Below are positions 1-8,942 of a DNA stretch of 64,000 bases, piece by piece; the stretch's first letter is position 1, and each line of letters begins with the position of its first letter. Source of the stretch: Pseudoalteromonas flavipulchra NCIMB 2033 = ATCC BAA-314 (GTDB taxonomy: Bacteria; Pseudomonadota; Gammaproteobacteria; Enterobacterales; Alteromonadaceae); NCBI GenBank assembly GCA_000814665.1, contig JWIH01000024.1:368755-432754 (forward strand), in the 5' to 3' direction. Under the pieces are notes generated by a model. It made no database searches and was not told the origin of the DNA. It was given only the letters and a program-made list of their open reading frames with translations. The translations under genes and the position numbers were made by a program.

Positions 1-664
1 TCAGCATCCAGTATACTTGGTCGTAGATAACGTAGAGCGGTTTGGCGTTTATCGCTCTGCGGCGCGCGTTTTCTGCGACAACCATGTTGCAGATTTCACT
101 GAGCTGTTGCTTTGAAAACATGGAGCCGTTCGGGTTTTGCGGTGAGCATAAGGTGATAAGGCGCGCGTCAGATATATGCGCATTAAGCTGTTCCGCTGTA
201 GGTAAAAACTGATTTGCTTCGCTGGTTTCAATTGGCACGTGCTTGCCACCACACATGGTGGTGTAAAACATGTTATTCCAAGAAGGCACAGGGTAGATCA
301 CCTTGTCATCTGCGCTTACCGTAGCGAGCATTGCAGAATACAGCAAAGGCCTTGCACCGCCAGAGATCAGCATCTCCGTATCTGGGTTGTAGCTGACGTT
401 AAAGCGCTTTTTAGTTTGTTTTGCTACCTCATCGCGAAGTGATAATACCCCCTCAAGCGGGGGATAATCGTTATGCTTGTTCTCGTAAGCTTGCTGGATC
501 TGTGCGGTAAGGTAGTCGGGCATCGGAAATTGTTGCGTGTCAAAATCTCCAATGATCAAATCACAAATTTCCTTCCCCTTTGCAAGCTGCTCCTGCACGT
601 AAAATTCAAGGTGAATAATGTCCGAGTAATCAAGTGCATTGGCTAAATTCGATAAGTTTTCCAT
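1..664 (-). CDS. PLP-dependent aminotransferase, class I/II (C-terminus beyond window)
   Basis: Reading leftward from ATG at 664, an open frame of 221 codons runs off the window edge, so only the N-terminal part is visible. It starts MENLSNLANALDYSDI and contains the fold-type I segments ISGGARPLLYSAM (cofactor phosphate region) and LCSPQNPNGSMFS, the usual xPxNPxG loop of class I/II aminotransferases. The Schiff-base lysine lies in the missing part. An AAGGAG ribosome site precedes the ATG by about 12 nt. It is the last visible gene of a leftward operon, 49 bp after the cysteine desulfurase. The family transfers amino groups between amino acids and 2-oxo acids; with an amino acid oxidase operon divergent to it, a role in amino acid or oxo acid supply is plausible but inferred. 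Substrate cannot be read. Confidence 0.85.
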   Translation of the reverse strand, partial: MENLSNLANALDYSDIIHLEFYVQEQLAKGKEICDLIIGDFDTQQFPMPDYLTAQIQQAYENKHNDYPPLEGVLSLRDEVAKQTKKRFNVSYNPDTEMLISGGARPLLYSAMLATVSADDKVIYPVPSWNNMFYTTMCGGKHVPIETSEANQFLPTAEQLNAHISDARLITLCSPQNPNGSMFSKQQLSEICNMVVAENARRRAINAKPLYVIYDQVYWML

Positions 665-713
665 TGTTATATTTTTCTCCTTAAGTATTTGTTGCGGAAT
701 AATTTAGTTTTAT

Positions 714-1922
714 TTAGACACGCAAAGTTAGCGCTGCGACTTCTCTAACCTTGTTGAGTGCGAAGTCAATTTCGGCTTCTGTAGTATGTCTGCCTAGGCT
801 AAAGCGGATGGTTGCCTGTGCCAGTTCATCCGATAGCCCAAGTGCGGTTAATACGTGGCTTGGCGATAGATTGCTTGACGAACAAGCTGAGCCAGTACTG
901 ACTGAAATGCTTTTCTTTAATAAGCTCAGCATTTTTTTACCGTCGGTGTCTTGAAAAGAGACATTACAAACATGGGGGAGTCTTTCCTCGCTCATGCCAT
1001 TGACTTGCACCTGTTGCAGTTCCAGTAAACCATCTTCTAGCTTGTCTCTTAGCTGCTCAACTTTGTCAATTGCGCCATTGCTCAGTTCTCGCTGGGCAAG
1101 TTCCACAGCCTTGGCAAAACCAACAATGCCAGGCACATTTAACGTGCCACCACGTAGCCCTTGCTCGCTTCCACCACCGGTGATCTGCGGTCTAATATCA
1201 ACCACTCTATTGCCATGCTGATGTCTTAAATACAGGCCGCCAACCCCTTTAGGGCCATAAATTTTGTGTGCCGAGCAAGTTAAAATATCAATAGGGCAAG
1301 TGGTCAGATTGATATCGACCTTGCCTAGCGCTTGTGTGGCGTCAGACATAAATAGAATGTCATGTTGCTTAGCGATAAAGGCAATGTCGTCGATTGGATT
1401 AATGGTGCCAATTTCGTTATTTGCGTACATCACGGTGATTAAAATCGTTTCAGGTGTGATTGCAGCCTTCATCGCATCGATATCAAAGCTGCCATCTGGT
1501 AGCGGCTCAAGATAAGAAACGCGAGCGCCTTCATGTTCTAGATCTCTAAGTGTTGCAAGCGTTGCAGGGTGCTCAATCGAGGAGGTAATAATGTGCTTGC
1601 CTTTGTGATTACAAGCACGAAACACGCCGCGGATCCCCAAGTTGTTGCTTTCAGTCGCGCCAGAAGTAAAGATAAAATTTTCAGGTTGTGCGCCAAGGGC
1701 ATCAGCAATTTTTTCACGCGCTTGTTCGACCGCTTTATGGGCGTTCCAACCATGTAAACCATACATGCTCGCAGCATTACCAAAGTCGTTACAAAAGTAA
1801 GGTAACATGGCTTGTAACACTGCTTCGTCGCACGGTGTTGTGGCGTTATGATCTAAATAGATAGGAAAGCGTAGCGACGCTTCCGTGGTGGACTTACTCT
1901 CTAGTGCTGTAATGAGTGACAT
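714..1922 (-). CDS. Cysteine desulfurase, NifS/IscS family
   Basis: 402 residues, the usual family length. The class V aminotransferase fold is recognisable: YLDHNATTPCDEAV near residue 22, TSGATESNN near 86, the PLP lysine K220 in CSAHKIYGPKG, and catalytic Cys347 in STGSACSSSNLSPSHV. The enzyme removes sulfur from L-cysteine as a persulfide on the active-site Cys and releases alanine. GGAG stands 7 nt before ATG. It lies between the 286-aa unknown gene (58 bp upstream) and the aminotransferase (49 bp downstream), with no iscU, iscA, sufE or thiI nearby. That argues for a dedicated pathway role, for example sulfur delivery to a small molecule, rather than housekeeping Fe-S assembly. The fold assignment is firm; the special role is inference. 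Confidence 0.92.
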   Translation of the reverse strand: MSLITALESKSTTEASLRFPIYLDHNATTPCDEAVLQAMLPYFCNDFGNAASMYGLHGWNAHKAVEQAREKIADALGAQPENFIFTSGATESNNLGIRGVFRACNHKGKHIITSSIEHPATLATLRDLEHEGARVSYLEPLPDGSFDIDAMKAAITPETILITVMYANNEIGTINPIDDIAFIAKQHDILFMSDATQALGKVDINLTTCPIDILTCSAHKIYGPKGVGGLYLRHQHGNRVVDIRPQITGGGSEQGLRGGTLNVPGIVGFAKAVELAQRELSNGAIDKVEQLRDKLEDGLLELQQVQVNGMSEERLPHVCNVSFQDTDGKKMLSLLKKSISVSTGSACSSSNLSPSHVLTALGLSDELAQATIRFSLGRHTTEAEIDFALNKVREVAALTLRV

Positions 1923-1980
1923 AAAAAATCTCCGTATAAAATTGGGGCAACAGTCAAATTGAAGCGGATAAATGCGTGCG

Positions 1981-2841
1981 TTACGCTTCGCAAGCTTCGG
2001 CTAGGGTGCTGGTTTGGGTGTTAATGGAATAATCTTCCATATCAAAGTCAGACAAGAAGATATTGGAGATCTTAACGATATTGTCGCCAAGGCTTTCGTC
2101 TTGTAGGAAAAGTCCTAATGCTACTTCAGTACCGTTCACGACTTTGTGAAAGTCATCCATTTCAGAGAAGTCCATAATGTGGAATACCCCTGCCTGAGGG
2201 TTCATTTTCAGTGCTTTTTGGTATGTATCTTTATAGTGCTGCGCCATGATAAGCGGGCATTTTGCAGTCCATATATCCTTATCTTTTGATTCAGCTAAAA
2301 CGATGTCTACTCCCTTACTGTTTTCGAATATAATTTTAGTTACACCGTTGCTCGTTGCGAGTGACAATTGTGGGAAACTTGCTAAATCTTGCGCGATGAT
2401 TTTACGTAAAGATTGGATCCCACGGTTTTTACAATTGCGCTCACCCTGAAGTACTAAGCGGTCGCGTTTTACAATACTGTAATCACTTAATATGGCTTCT
2501 AGCTCGTCAGGTAATGGCGCAAGCCCTTGGCTGTCGGTGGTCATTGCTGGGGATGCAGAAATATCACAAGACTCACTACCGCACTGTAAGCCCAGATCGT
2601 CTATCAACACGCCAAGCACCACTTTAAGTTTTTTCTTGTGCTCTAGAATCGCGTTGTTAGCAACATTTAACACCTTTACCATTGAATCTATTGAGAATTC
2701 GGTAGCGGAATAACGCGGATCAAAATGCCCACCTTCTAGATAAAAGGCGGAGACAGTCGGGTAGTGTTCAGCGACATCCATACGGATCATCTCTAGGAGT
2801 TTTTGCTCTACTTTTCCAACCATTTTTTCTTTTAATTTCAT
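1981..2841 (-). CDS. Unrecognised 286-aa protein, first gene of leftward operon
   Basis: I do not recognise this family. The protein is soluble-looking, with no signal peptide or membrane span. Its N-terminus is charged (MKLKEKMVGKVEQKLL). It holds two cysteine-containing patches (GLQCGSESCD near residue 105 and GERNCKNRGIQ near 133) and a C-terminal half rich in D and E (LLFLQDESLG-like and SDFDMEDYS). An alternative start exists at Met7; neither has a strong Shine-Dalgarno, so the upstream ATG was kept. It leads an operon with a cysteine desulfurase and an aminotransferase and is divergent from an oxidase operon. The cysteine pairs could suit a sulfur acceptor or metal binding, but this is speculation. 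Confidence 0.75.
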   Translation of the reverse strand: MKLKEKMVGKVEQKLLEMIRMDVAEHYPTVSAFYLEGGHFDPRYSATEFSIDSMVKVLNVANNAILEHKKKLKVVLGVLIDDLGLQCGSESCDISASPAMTTDSQGLAPLPDELEAILSDYSIVKRDRLVLQGERNCKNRGIQSLRKIIAQDLASFPQLSLATSNGVTKIIFENSKGVDIVLAESKDKDIWTAKCPLIMAQHYKDTYQKALKMNPQAGVFHIMDFSEMDDFHKVVNGTEVALGLFLQDESLGDNIVKISNIFLSDFDMEDYSINTQTSTLAEACEA

Positions 2842-3488
2842 TTCGTTAGTCTCTATCTGTAGTTGTGTTAAAGGTGTTTAATACCTTTGAGTAACGGCCT
2901 AATTAGTTTGTTTACCGACAAGCATGTGCCAAAGCGGTAACGCACGAAGTAATTAATTTCCATGCCCTACTAACAAAGTGAGGTTAATAAAAAGTCAACT
3001 TCACCTTAAGGATGAATCTGCCAAGTTAAATAACTGTAAAGATTGCCACGGTGGTAAGGTCAATGTTTGTTTGCGTAAAAATTGAGTTTTTTAGAAGTTT
3101 TTTTGTGAAACTTTCATTTCAATTGTTTTAATCGAGTCAGCGCTAATTGGTGAAAAAGAAAACCAAGATCATGCTAAGTGACTTGTTTAATTAATAAACA
3201 TCTTTTAGGCGGAATAAGAAGTAAGTAGGACTATGCGGATTTCTTCACCGAGTTGAGTCATTGCCGTTTGCACGGCATTTGCGTTAATCAAAATAAATGC
3301 GATTAGCTAAGCTAAAACATTGGGTTACATATCTATGTTGATTTAGTGAAAAGTGGTTTTTGTAGTTGCTGTAATGTCTCTGTAATGTCTCTGTAATGTC
3401 TCTGTAATCTCTTGTAACTCGGTGTAATAGATAAAATCACGACCCTTAAATATGCTTTTAAAGTAATAGCTTAAAGGAGCATATTAAA
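2842..3488. promoter_or_regulatory. Divergent intergenic regulatory region
   Basis: This 647-bp non-coding, AT-rich stretch separates the leftward desulfurase operon from the rightward oxidase operon and must hold both promoters. I see no ORF or RNA gene. A short perfect inverted repeat, TGCCGT-ttgc-ACGGCA, lies at 3262-3277 without a following T tract, so it is more likely an operator or structural element than a terminator. A ladder of TGTAA motifs (listed separately) occupies the right side. No promoter boxes were assigned. Confidence 0.6.
3361..3427 (+). promoter_or_regulatory. TGTAA ladder, probable multi-site regulator binding region
   Basis: TGTAA begins at 3370, 3381, 3392, 3403, 3413 and 3423, giving spacings of 11, 11, 11, 10 and 10 bp; a variant TGTAG stands at 3361. 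The first units form a perfect 11-bp tandem repeat of TGTAATGTCTC. Head-to-tail motifs one helical turn apart are typical of OmpR/PhoB-type winged-helix regulators, which bind cooperatively on one DNA face. The block ends 61 bp before the oxidase start codon, a suitable place for promoter control. Simple slippage could also expand such a repeat, but the last two units differ in sequence and keep the TGTAA and the phase. Confidence 0.5.
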
Positions 3489-5363
3489 ATGAATAAAGAA
3501 CTAGATATTGCCATTGTGGGTGGCGGTGTATCAGGTGTCTATAGTGCATGGCGTCTTCAACAAGAGCTTGGTGATACACATCGCATAGGCTTATTTGAGT
3601 ATAGCGATCGTATCGGTGGTCGTTTGTACAGTCGCACGCTTCCGGGGTTGCCCAACGTTGTGGCTGAGCTTGGTGGAATGCGCTTTATTCCTGACGATCA
3701 TGTGATGGTGAGTACGCTGGTGGATGAGCTAAAACTCCAAACCAAAGACTTCCCAATGGGCTCAAAGCTGCCGTTATACCCTTCAAATGCAGAAAGCTCT
3801 CCTGAAGCAGGCAGTGAAAACAACCTCTTTTACCTGCGCGGACAATATTTTAGATATCGTGATTTCGCAGAATGCCCAGACAAAATCCCATACAAGCTTG
3901 AAGAAACAGAGCGAGGCTATGGACCGGAAGATCTTCAAGTTAAGGTCATGAACCTCATCTGCCCGGGATTTGCCGATATGTCTCTTGCAGAGCAGATGAA
4001 AGTCAAAGTGTTTGGCAAGGAAATCTGGCGCTTTGGCTTTTGGAACTTGCTTGAGCATGTGTTGAGTAACGAAGCATACCTGTTTATGAAAGAAGCAGGG
4101 GGCTACGATGCTAATGTGGCGAATGCCAGCGCGGTTACTCAGCTGCCTGCCACTGAATATAGCGATGATACGGTATTTAAGACCCTAAAAGATGGTTTCC
4201 AGGCGTTACCGCTGAAGTTATGTGAAGAGTTTGCAGCGGCACCGGGCTGCCTTGACCGCTGTAAGCGCGTTAACATGTTGCATCGACTTGCAAAAATTGA
4301 GCTGCACCATTGTGGCGAGTATCGTTATGAACTCACTTTTCAACCAACACAAGTGAATAGCAGTGGGAAAGTGGTTGATAAAGAGGCTCCAGCGTACAGC
4401 GTTAAAGTGAAGCGGCTTATTTTGGCTATGCCAAGGCGCTCGCTTGAGCTGATTGAATCGCCGTTCTTTGACGACCCTTGGTTAAAAGAAAACATTCCGT
4501 CTGTACTTATCCAAAAAGCGATTAAGATGTTTATGGCTTACGAGCAACCTTGGTGGCGCAGTTTAGGCCTTGTTGCTGGGCGCTCTGTCACTGACTTACC
4601 AATCCGTCAAACTTATTACATGGGCACGGAATGCGATCAAAAAGAATGCCTTGAATACGAGACCAACGAAAAAGGCGAACAGGTGTGTAAAGTAGAGCAT
4701 ACCTATGGTGAGCCTAATACCAACTCGCTGCTAATGGCTTCTTACAATGATATTGGCACTATCCCTTACTGGAAAGGTTTAGAAAAGGGCGAGCATTACC
4801 AAGGCTATATGCCAGCCTATGGTGCACAAGGTTATACCGAAAATGAGATAGTACCTAAAAACCAGTATCAAATTACCACCGGGATGGTTGAAGCGGCACA
4901 TCGCCAAATTCAAGCGTTACATAATCAAAAAGCACTCCCAATGCCATATTCTGCTATCTACCAAGAATGGGGGGATGACCCTTATGGCGGTGGCTGGCAT
5001 GAGTGGAAAGCCAATTATCGTCTCGATGAGATCATGTGCAGAATGCGCCACCCGGTTGCGAGTGAAGAAATCTATATTGTTGGCGAAGCGTACTCCTATG
5101 AACAAGGCTGGGTTGAAGGAGCGTTAAATACGGCTGAATCAACATTGGCTGAGTTCTTTGCTTTACCAACGCCTAATTGGTTATCCAAAGACAAAGCCCA
5201 GTATGAACAGTGGCTTGAGTCACACTACAACTACTTACCAGTAGATTGCCGTAAAGGTGGCTGCTCGTGTCAACATTCTGAGCAACAGCCAAATGCCAGT
5301 TCGGACACGCTAGACGAAGTCACTGAGTTCGCTTATCGAGGTATTAATCATGAGTACCGCTAA
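3489..5363 (+). CDS. FAD-dependent L-amino acid oxidase / amine oxidase family protein
   Basis: 624 residues. The N-terminus carries the dinucleotide-binding motif IVGGGVSGVYSAW (GGGVSG at 11-16), then a GG-type motif (YSDRIGGRLYSRT) and AELGGMRFIP, typical of flavin monoamine oxidases and L-amino acid oxidases. The C-terminal FAD motif is IYIVGEAYSYEQGWVEGAL. Such enzymes oxidise an L-amino acid to the 2-oxo acid with NH3 and H2O2. The start is supported by AAAGGAGC 8 nt before ATG. No signal peptide is visible, so it is probably cytoplasmic. The last 14 bp overlap the next gene, a ThDP decarboxylase that would use the 2-oxo acid. The C-terminus has a cysteine-rich patch (CRKGGCSCQHS) after the conserved domain. 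Substrate is not readable; aromatic amino acids are a guess from family relatives. Confidence 0.88.
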   Translation: MNKELDIAIVGGGVSGVYSAWRLQQELGDTHRIGLFEYSDRIGGRLYSRTLPGLPNVVAELGGMRFIPDDHVMVSTLVDELKLQTKDFPMGSKLPLYPSNAESSPEAGSENNLFYLRGQYFRYRDFAECPDKIPYKLEETERGYGPEDLQVKVMNLICPGFADMSLAEQMKVKVFGKEIWRFGFWNLLEHVLSNEAYLFMKEAGGYDANVANASAVTQLPATEYSDDTVFKTLKDGFQALPLKLCEEFAAAPGCLDRCKRVNMLHRLAKIELHHCGEYRYELTFQPTQVNSSGKVVDKEAPAYSVKVKRLILAMPRRSLELIESPFFDDPWLKENIPSVLIQKAIKMFMAYEQPWWRSLGLVAGRSVTDLPIRQTYYMGTECDQKECLEYETNEKGEQVCKVEHTYGEPNTNSLLMASYNDIGTIPYWKGLEKGEHYQGYMPAYGAQGYTENEIVPKNQYQITTGMVEAAHRQIQALHNQKALPMPYSAIYQEWGDDPYGGGWHEWKANYRLDEIMCRMRHPVASEEIYIVGEAYSYEQGWVEGALNTAESTLAEFFALPTPNWLSKDKAQYEQWLESHYNYLPVDCRKGGCSCQHSEQQPNASSDTLDEVTEFAYRGINHEYR

Positions 5364-7113
5364 TTTTAAGGTTGCTGACCATTTACTGTGGCGGTTAAAG
5401 CAGTTGGGCCTTGATAAGGTGTTTCAAGTGCCTGGTGACTATGTGCAAGAATTTATGACTGCTCTTGATAACTTTCCTGGTATTGATGCAATAGGTGATG
5501 TAACCGAGCTAGGGGCAGGCTACGCGGCGGATGGATATGCAAGATACCGAGGTATTGGCGCGGTGTCTGTGCAATACGGCGTTGGCACGTTCAGCGTATT
5601 AAACGCCATCGCCGGCGCTTATGTCGAGCGTAATCCTGTTGTCGTTATATCGGCAAGTCCGTCGGCTGAAAACCGTGTAGATATTGAAGAAACAGGCGTG
5701 TTATTTCATCACTCTACCGGCGACTATAGCGCAGATAAAAAGGTGTTTGAAAATGTCACTGTCGCCAGTGAAATTCTTTCGGATCCCGCTTCTGCTCCTG
5801 ACATTATTGACAATGCGTTACGCCTTGCCATGAGTGAAAAGCGGCCTATTTATCTAGAAGCATGGCAAAACGTGTGGGGCGCAGCTTGTGATAAACCAGA
5901 TGGCCATTTAGTGATCCCAAGACCTGCATCTAATCCTACGATGATGGCAAATTTACTCGATAAAGTAATCAACCGACTCAAAGAAGCTGAGAAGCCGTTG
6001 GTATTATTAGGCATAGAGATCACGCGACTTGGCATACAAAGGGAAGTTGAGAGCTTGCTCTGTACTCTCAATATTCCGTATACCACGACCACGCTAGCCA
6101 AATCAGTATTAAGTGAGGCGCAAGGGCTTGGGAAGGAGTTGTTTGTTGGCACCTATGCGGGTGAAGCATCATGGCCTGAAACGTTTGATTTTGTTAGTAA
6201 ACGAGATTGCATTTTAGCGTTGGGCGCGATATTCACCGACGATTACCTGACCATGTTAAAAACGCAAGGTAACGAATTGATCCGCGTGAATATGGGCAAA
6301 GCAAGAATTGGTAACTGCGAGCGTTTTAGTGGTATCGATTTAGCACAGTTTATTGATGATTTAACGGTGTATATTGAGCATTACCCGATGCAGCATCGTG
6401 CGCTTTGCTCGTTGCCGGAAAACCCCTATTTGATAAGTCCCGTACAAGATTGCGATACCATCAGCTACGAAAACTTCTTTTGCACATACCAAAAGCAGCT
6501 AGCCCAATGCCAAAAGGTGCGTGACTTCAACCTTATTTTAGGTGAAAGCTCTTCGCTTTATATGGCGGCTCGTTTAACTGGTATTGATGAAAGTCGCTTT
6601 ATTAGTGACGCTGCTTGGGGGTCGTTAGGTCATGAAACCGGTTGTTCACTCGGCACAGCCTTGGCTGACAATCGGCGTAGTGTAGTGGTTGCCGGCGACG
6701 GTGGGTTTATGATGATGTGTCAAACACTGTCTACCATTAGCCATAACAAACTCAATACTGCAGTGTTTGTAATGAGTAACCAAGTGTATGCAATTGAGCA
6801 GTCGTTCGTTGATATCTGTGCGTTTACTCCTGCGGGCGCATTTGCACCATTTGATGATCTGCATCGTTGGGACTATAAATCATTAGCGAATGCGTATTCT
6901 GTTGAATATTTGAATGTAGAGACCGTCGCGGATCTAAATGAGGTTTTTGCTGCGCTTCATGAAAACCCAAGTAAGCCATATCTCATTAAAGTCAATATTG
7001 ATAAAAAAGATCTCGCACCGGCGATACAAGATCTCGCCGAAGCCATTACGGGTAACAAAGTGGACGACTGTCCATGTGGAAATAGCACAGCGCAAGGAAA
7101 CAACAATGCCTAA
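5350..7113 (+). CDS. ThDP-dependent 2-oxo acid decarboxylase (pyruvate/indolepyruvate decarboxylase family)
   Basis: 587 residues. The N-terminal pyrimidine-binding domain has VFQVPGDY and the cofactor-activating Glu53 in TELGAGYAADGYAR. FHHSTGDYSADKKVF carries the HH pair typical of 2-keto acid decarboxylases. The C-terminal pyrophosphate domain has the GDG motif at 449-451 (VVAGDGGFMMMCQ) and a downstream SNQVYAIEQ segment. Decarboxylases of this type convert branched or aromatic 2-oxo acids to aldehydes. ATG at 5350 lies inside the end of the oxidase gene, so the two are translationally coupled. That supports a relay: oxidase makes the oxo acid, this enzyme makes the aldehyde. The C-terminal tail (DDCPCGNSTAQ) is unconserved. 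A ligase (benzaldehyde lyase-type) activity cannot be excluded. Confidence 0.88.
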   Translation: MSTANFKVADHLLWRLKQLGLDKVFQVPGDYVQEFMTALDNFPGIDAIGDVTELGAGYAADGYARYRGIGAVSVQYGVGTFSVLNAIAGAYVERNPVVVISASPSAENRVDIEETGVLFHHSTGDYSADKKVFENVTVASEILSDPASAPDIIDNALRLAMSEKRPIYLEAWQNVWGAACDKPDGHLVIPRPASNPTMMANLLDKVINRLKEAEKPLVLLGIEITRLGIQREVESLLCTLNIPYTTTTLAKSVLSEAQGLGKELFVGTYAGEASWPETFDFVSKRDCILALGAIFTDDYLTMLKTQGNELIRVNMGKARIGNCERFSGIDLAQFIDDLTVYIEHYPMQHRALCSLPENPYLISPVQDCDTISYENFFCTYQKQLAQCQKVRDFNLILGESSSLYMAARLTGIDESRFISDAAWGSLGHETGCSLGTALADNRRSVVVAGDGGFMMMCQTLSTISHNKLNTAVFVMSNQVYAIEQSFVDICAFTPAGAFAPFDDLHRWDYKSLANAYSVEYLNVETVADLNEVFAALHENPSKPYLIKVNIDKKDLAPAIQDLAEAITGNKVDDCPCGNSTAQGNNNA

Positions 7114-8881
7114 ACAATCCAATAAGCCAATTCCTGAATCTCAGTTAGAAGAAGCACAAAAGCGTATCGACCGCTATTGGCGCGCGACACAAGGATTTAT
7201 ACTCGCGTTAGAAAGCAAGCATGGCTTTTCTGCAAAGCAGTTGCTTACTTTATTGCCAACGGGGGGGACTTCGATGGAGCGCTTTAGAGAATATCAAGCT
7301 AAAGCGCTTATCTTTAACACACGGTTTCAGTTTTCGCCCTCGGTGATTGTGATGTGTAATAACACCGATGATGTAATGCGCGCCTATCAAGAGGCGATAG
7401 CGTTTAACTTACCCATTCGGGTGCGCTCTGGCGGCCATGATCACGAAGGGGAGTGTAGCGGCACAGATGTGGTGCTACTGGATTTAAGCGGTTTAAAAGA
7501 CTTCTCCATTGAGAAAGAAGGCGATGACTATATCGCTCATATTGGTTCTGGATATCGCTTTTATCAATTAGTCCCAAAGCTTGCAGAATCTGGTTATAAA
7601 GATATTCCACCGTTAACCATTCCACATGGCACTTGCGCCACGGTTGGGTTAGCTGGGTATATTCAAGGCGGTGGTTGGGGCCCGTGGACGCGAGCAAAGG
7701 GGATGTGCTGTGAGTCACTCGTTGGTGCGACTGTTATTTTGCAAGATGGCTCGAGAGTTGAAGTCTCTGAAACTGAAAACGAAGATATCTTATGGGCGCT
7801 ACGCGGAGGCGGGGCGTTAAGTTATGGAATCGTAACGGAGTTTAGAGTTAAAGCTTTTGAGCTACCCGATGAAATCCACCGCTTTGAAATTAACTGGAAT
7901 AATGAGGCGGTTGGCTCTACAGACTTAGCAACTTGGCAGCTGCTCAGCCAGTGGGAAGATGCGATTAACGATACGGGAAAGGATACCGAGAACTTAGTTG
8001 GTACTAACCTAAAAATCAACGCCATACCAGATGTTAGCGAGTGTAAAAAATCATCTGGTTACGAAAAAGCGTTAGCGCACCCAAGCACTATGTACGGCTA
8101 TTGGCAAGGCTCCGAAAAGGCGCTGGTTCAGTTTGCTAAGCAGTATTTTCCTGCTGCTAAAGTGCAGGTGACGGGCACGGACACCAAGCAGAATTATAGT
8201 GAAGCATTGATGTCTGACTGGTCACGAAACTCCTTGGCTAATCTCAAAAAACTGGGATTAAAAGGAACGTTAGCTGCAAGCCTTGATGGGGAACCATTTA
8301 CACCAGATTTTGATGCCCCAGCGCCACACAAGATCACCTCAAAGCTAGTGCGTGAGTCTGGCCTTACTGAACAAGGCAAGTTGGCGCTATTGCGTTCACT
8401 CACATCGCCTTTACTGTTTGCACAAAATGCCCCACTTGGACTATTTAGTTACGTCACTTTAGGAGCCATTTCGGGTAAGTTTTATGCCAATGATACGTGT
8501 GATGATGCTAAGAAGCGTGTTGCCTTTCCTTATACTACTGCGCAGTACACCATTCAATACCAAACTTGGTGGAATACCGAGTTAAAATACGACGGCAGTT
8601 ACGACAGCAAACGCCTTGGTCAAGCAAATCCAGTATACCGCTATGTAAACCGTGCACTTGATTGGATTGAAGTTAGCCGCGACACCACTATTGAAGGGGC
8701 ATACGGCGCGTTTATCAGCTTTAAAGACGCATCCATCCCGACGAAGACCTACTTCCAAGAGAATTATGAAAAACTCATTGAAATCAAAGAGGAGCATTCG
8801 GGTTTCACAGTTAAATTAGACTGTGGTAAAAAGGTTTACGTTAACTTTAATCGCCTAAGAACCCGTAAGACAATTATTTAA
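7106..8881 (+). CDS. FAD-linked oxidase, berberine-bridge/GOOX type (bicovalent flavin)
   Basis: 591 residues from ATG 7106, which overlaps the previous stop by 8 bp and has AAGGA 7 nt upstream; a longer in-frame extension from 6938 lies wholly inside the preceding gene and is rejected. The PCMH-type FAD domain is clear: RVRSGGHDHEGECSG places His111, and IPHGTCATVGLAGY places Cys177, the positions that form 8-alpha-histidyl and 6-S-cysteinyl bonds in gluco-oligosaccharide oxidase and berberine bridge enzyme. GGGWGPWTR follows. The C-terminus has a BBE-like end (YKS-type GAYGAFISFKD, then YFQENYEKL). Such enzymes perform two-electron oxidations or oxidative cyclisations with O2. As third gene of the oxidase-decarboxylase operon it probably acts on the aldehyde or a condensation product of it. 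No secretion signal is seen. Confidence 0.88.
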   Translation: MPKQSNKPIPESQLEEAQKRIDRYWRATQGFILALESKHGFSAKQLLTLLPTGGTSMERFREYQAKALIFNTRFQFSPSVIVMCNNTDDVMRAYQEAIAFNLPIRVRSGGHDHEGECSGTDVVLLDLSGLKDFSIEKEGDDYIAHIGSGYRFYQLVPKLAESGYKDIPPLTIPHGTCATVGLAGYIQGGGWGPWTRAKGMCCESLVGATVILQDGSRVEVSETENEDILWALRGGGALSYGIVTEFRVKAFELPDEIHRFEINWNNEAVGSTDLATWQLLSQWEDAINDTGKDTENLVGTNLKINAIPDVSECKKSSGYEKALAHPSTMYGYWQGSEKALVQFAKQYFPAAKVQVTGTDTKQNYSEALMSDWSRNSLANLKKLGLKGTLAASLDGEPFTPDFDAPAPHKITSKLVRESGLTEQGKLALLRSLTSPLLFAQNAPLGLFSYVTLGAISGKFYANDTCDDAKKRVAFPYTTAQYTIQYQTWWNTELKYDGSYDSKRLGQANPVYRYVNRALDWIEVSRDTTIEGAYGAFISFKDASIPTKTYFQENYEKLIEIKEEHSGFTVKLDCGKKVYVNFNRLRTRKTII

Positions 8882-8899
8882 CAGTGTTAAATACGAAGA

Positions 8900-8925
8900 G
8901 CAAAAAGCCAGTATCGGCTTTTTGC
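8900..8925 (+). terminator. Rho-independent terminator after oxidase operon
   Basis: A perfect 10-bp stem GCAAAAAGCC / GGCTTTTTGC with a 6-nt loop begins 19 bp after the stop codon of the berberine-bridge-type gene and is followed by a T-rich tract. It closes the three-gene operon. Confidence 0.85.
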
Positions 8926-8942
8926 TTGGTTTCACCTTGAGG

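Noticed and set aside
6938-7105. N-terminal extension of the berberine-bridge-type gene to 6938
   Set aside because: It lies wholly inside the upstream decarboxylase gene, lacks a ribosome site, and the domain starts after ATG 7106, which has AAGGA upstream.
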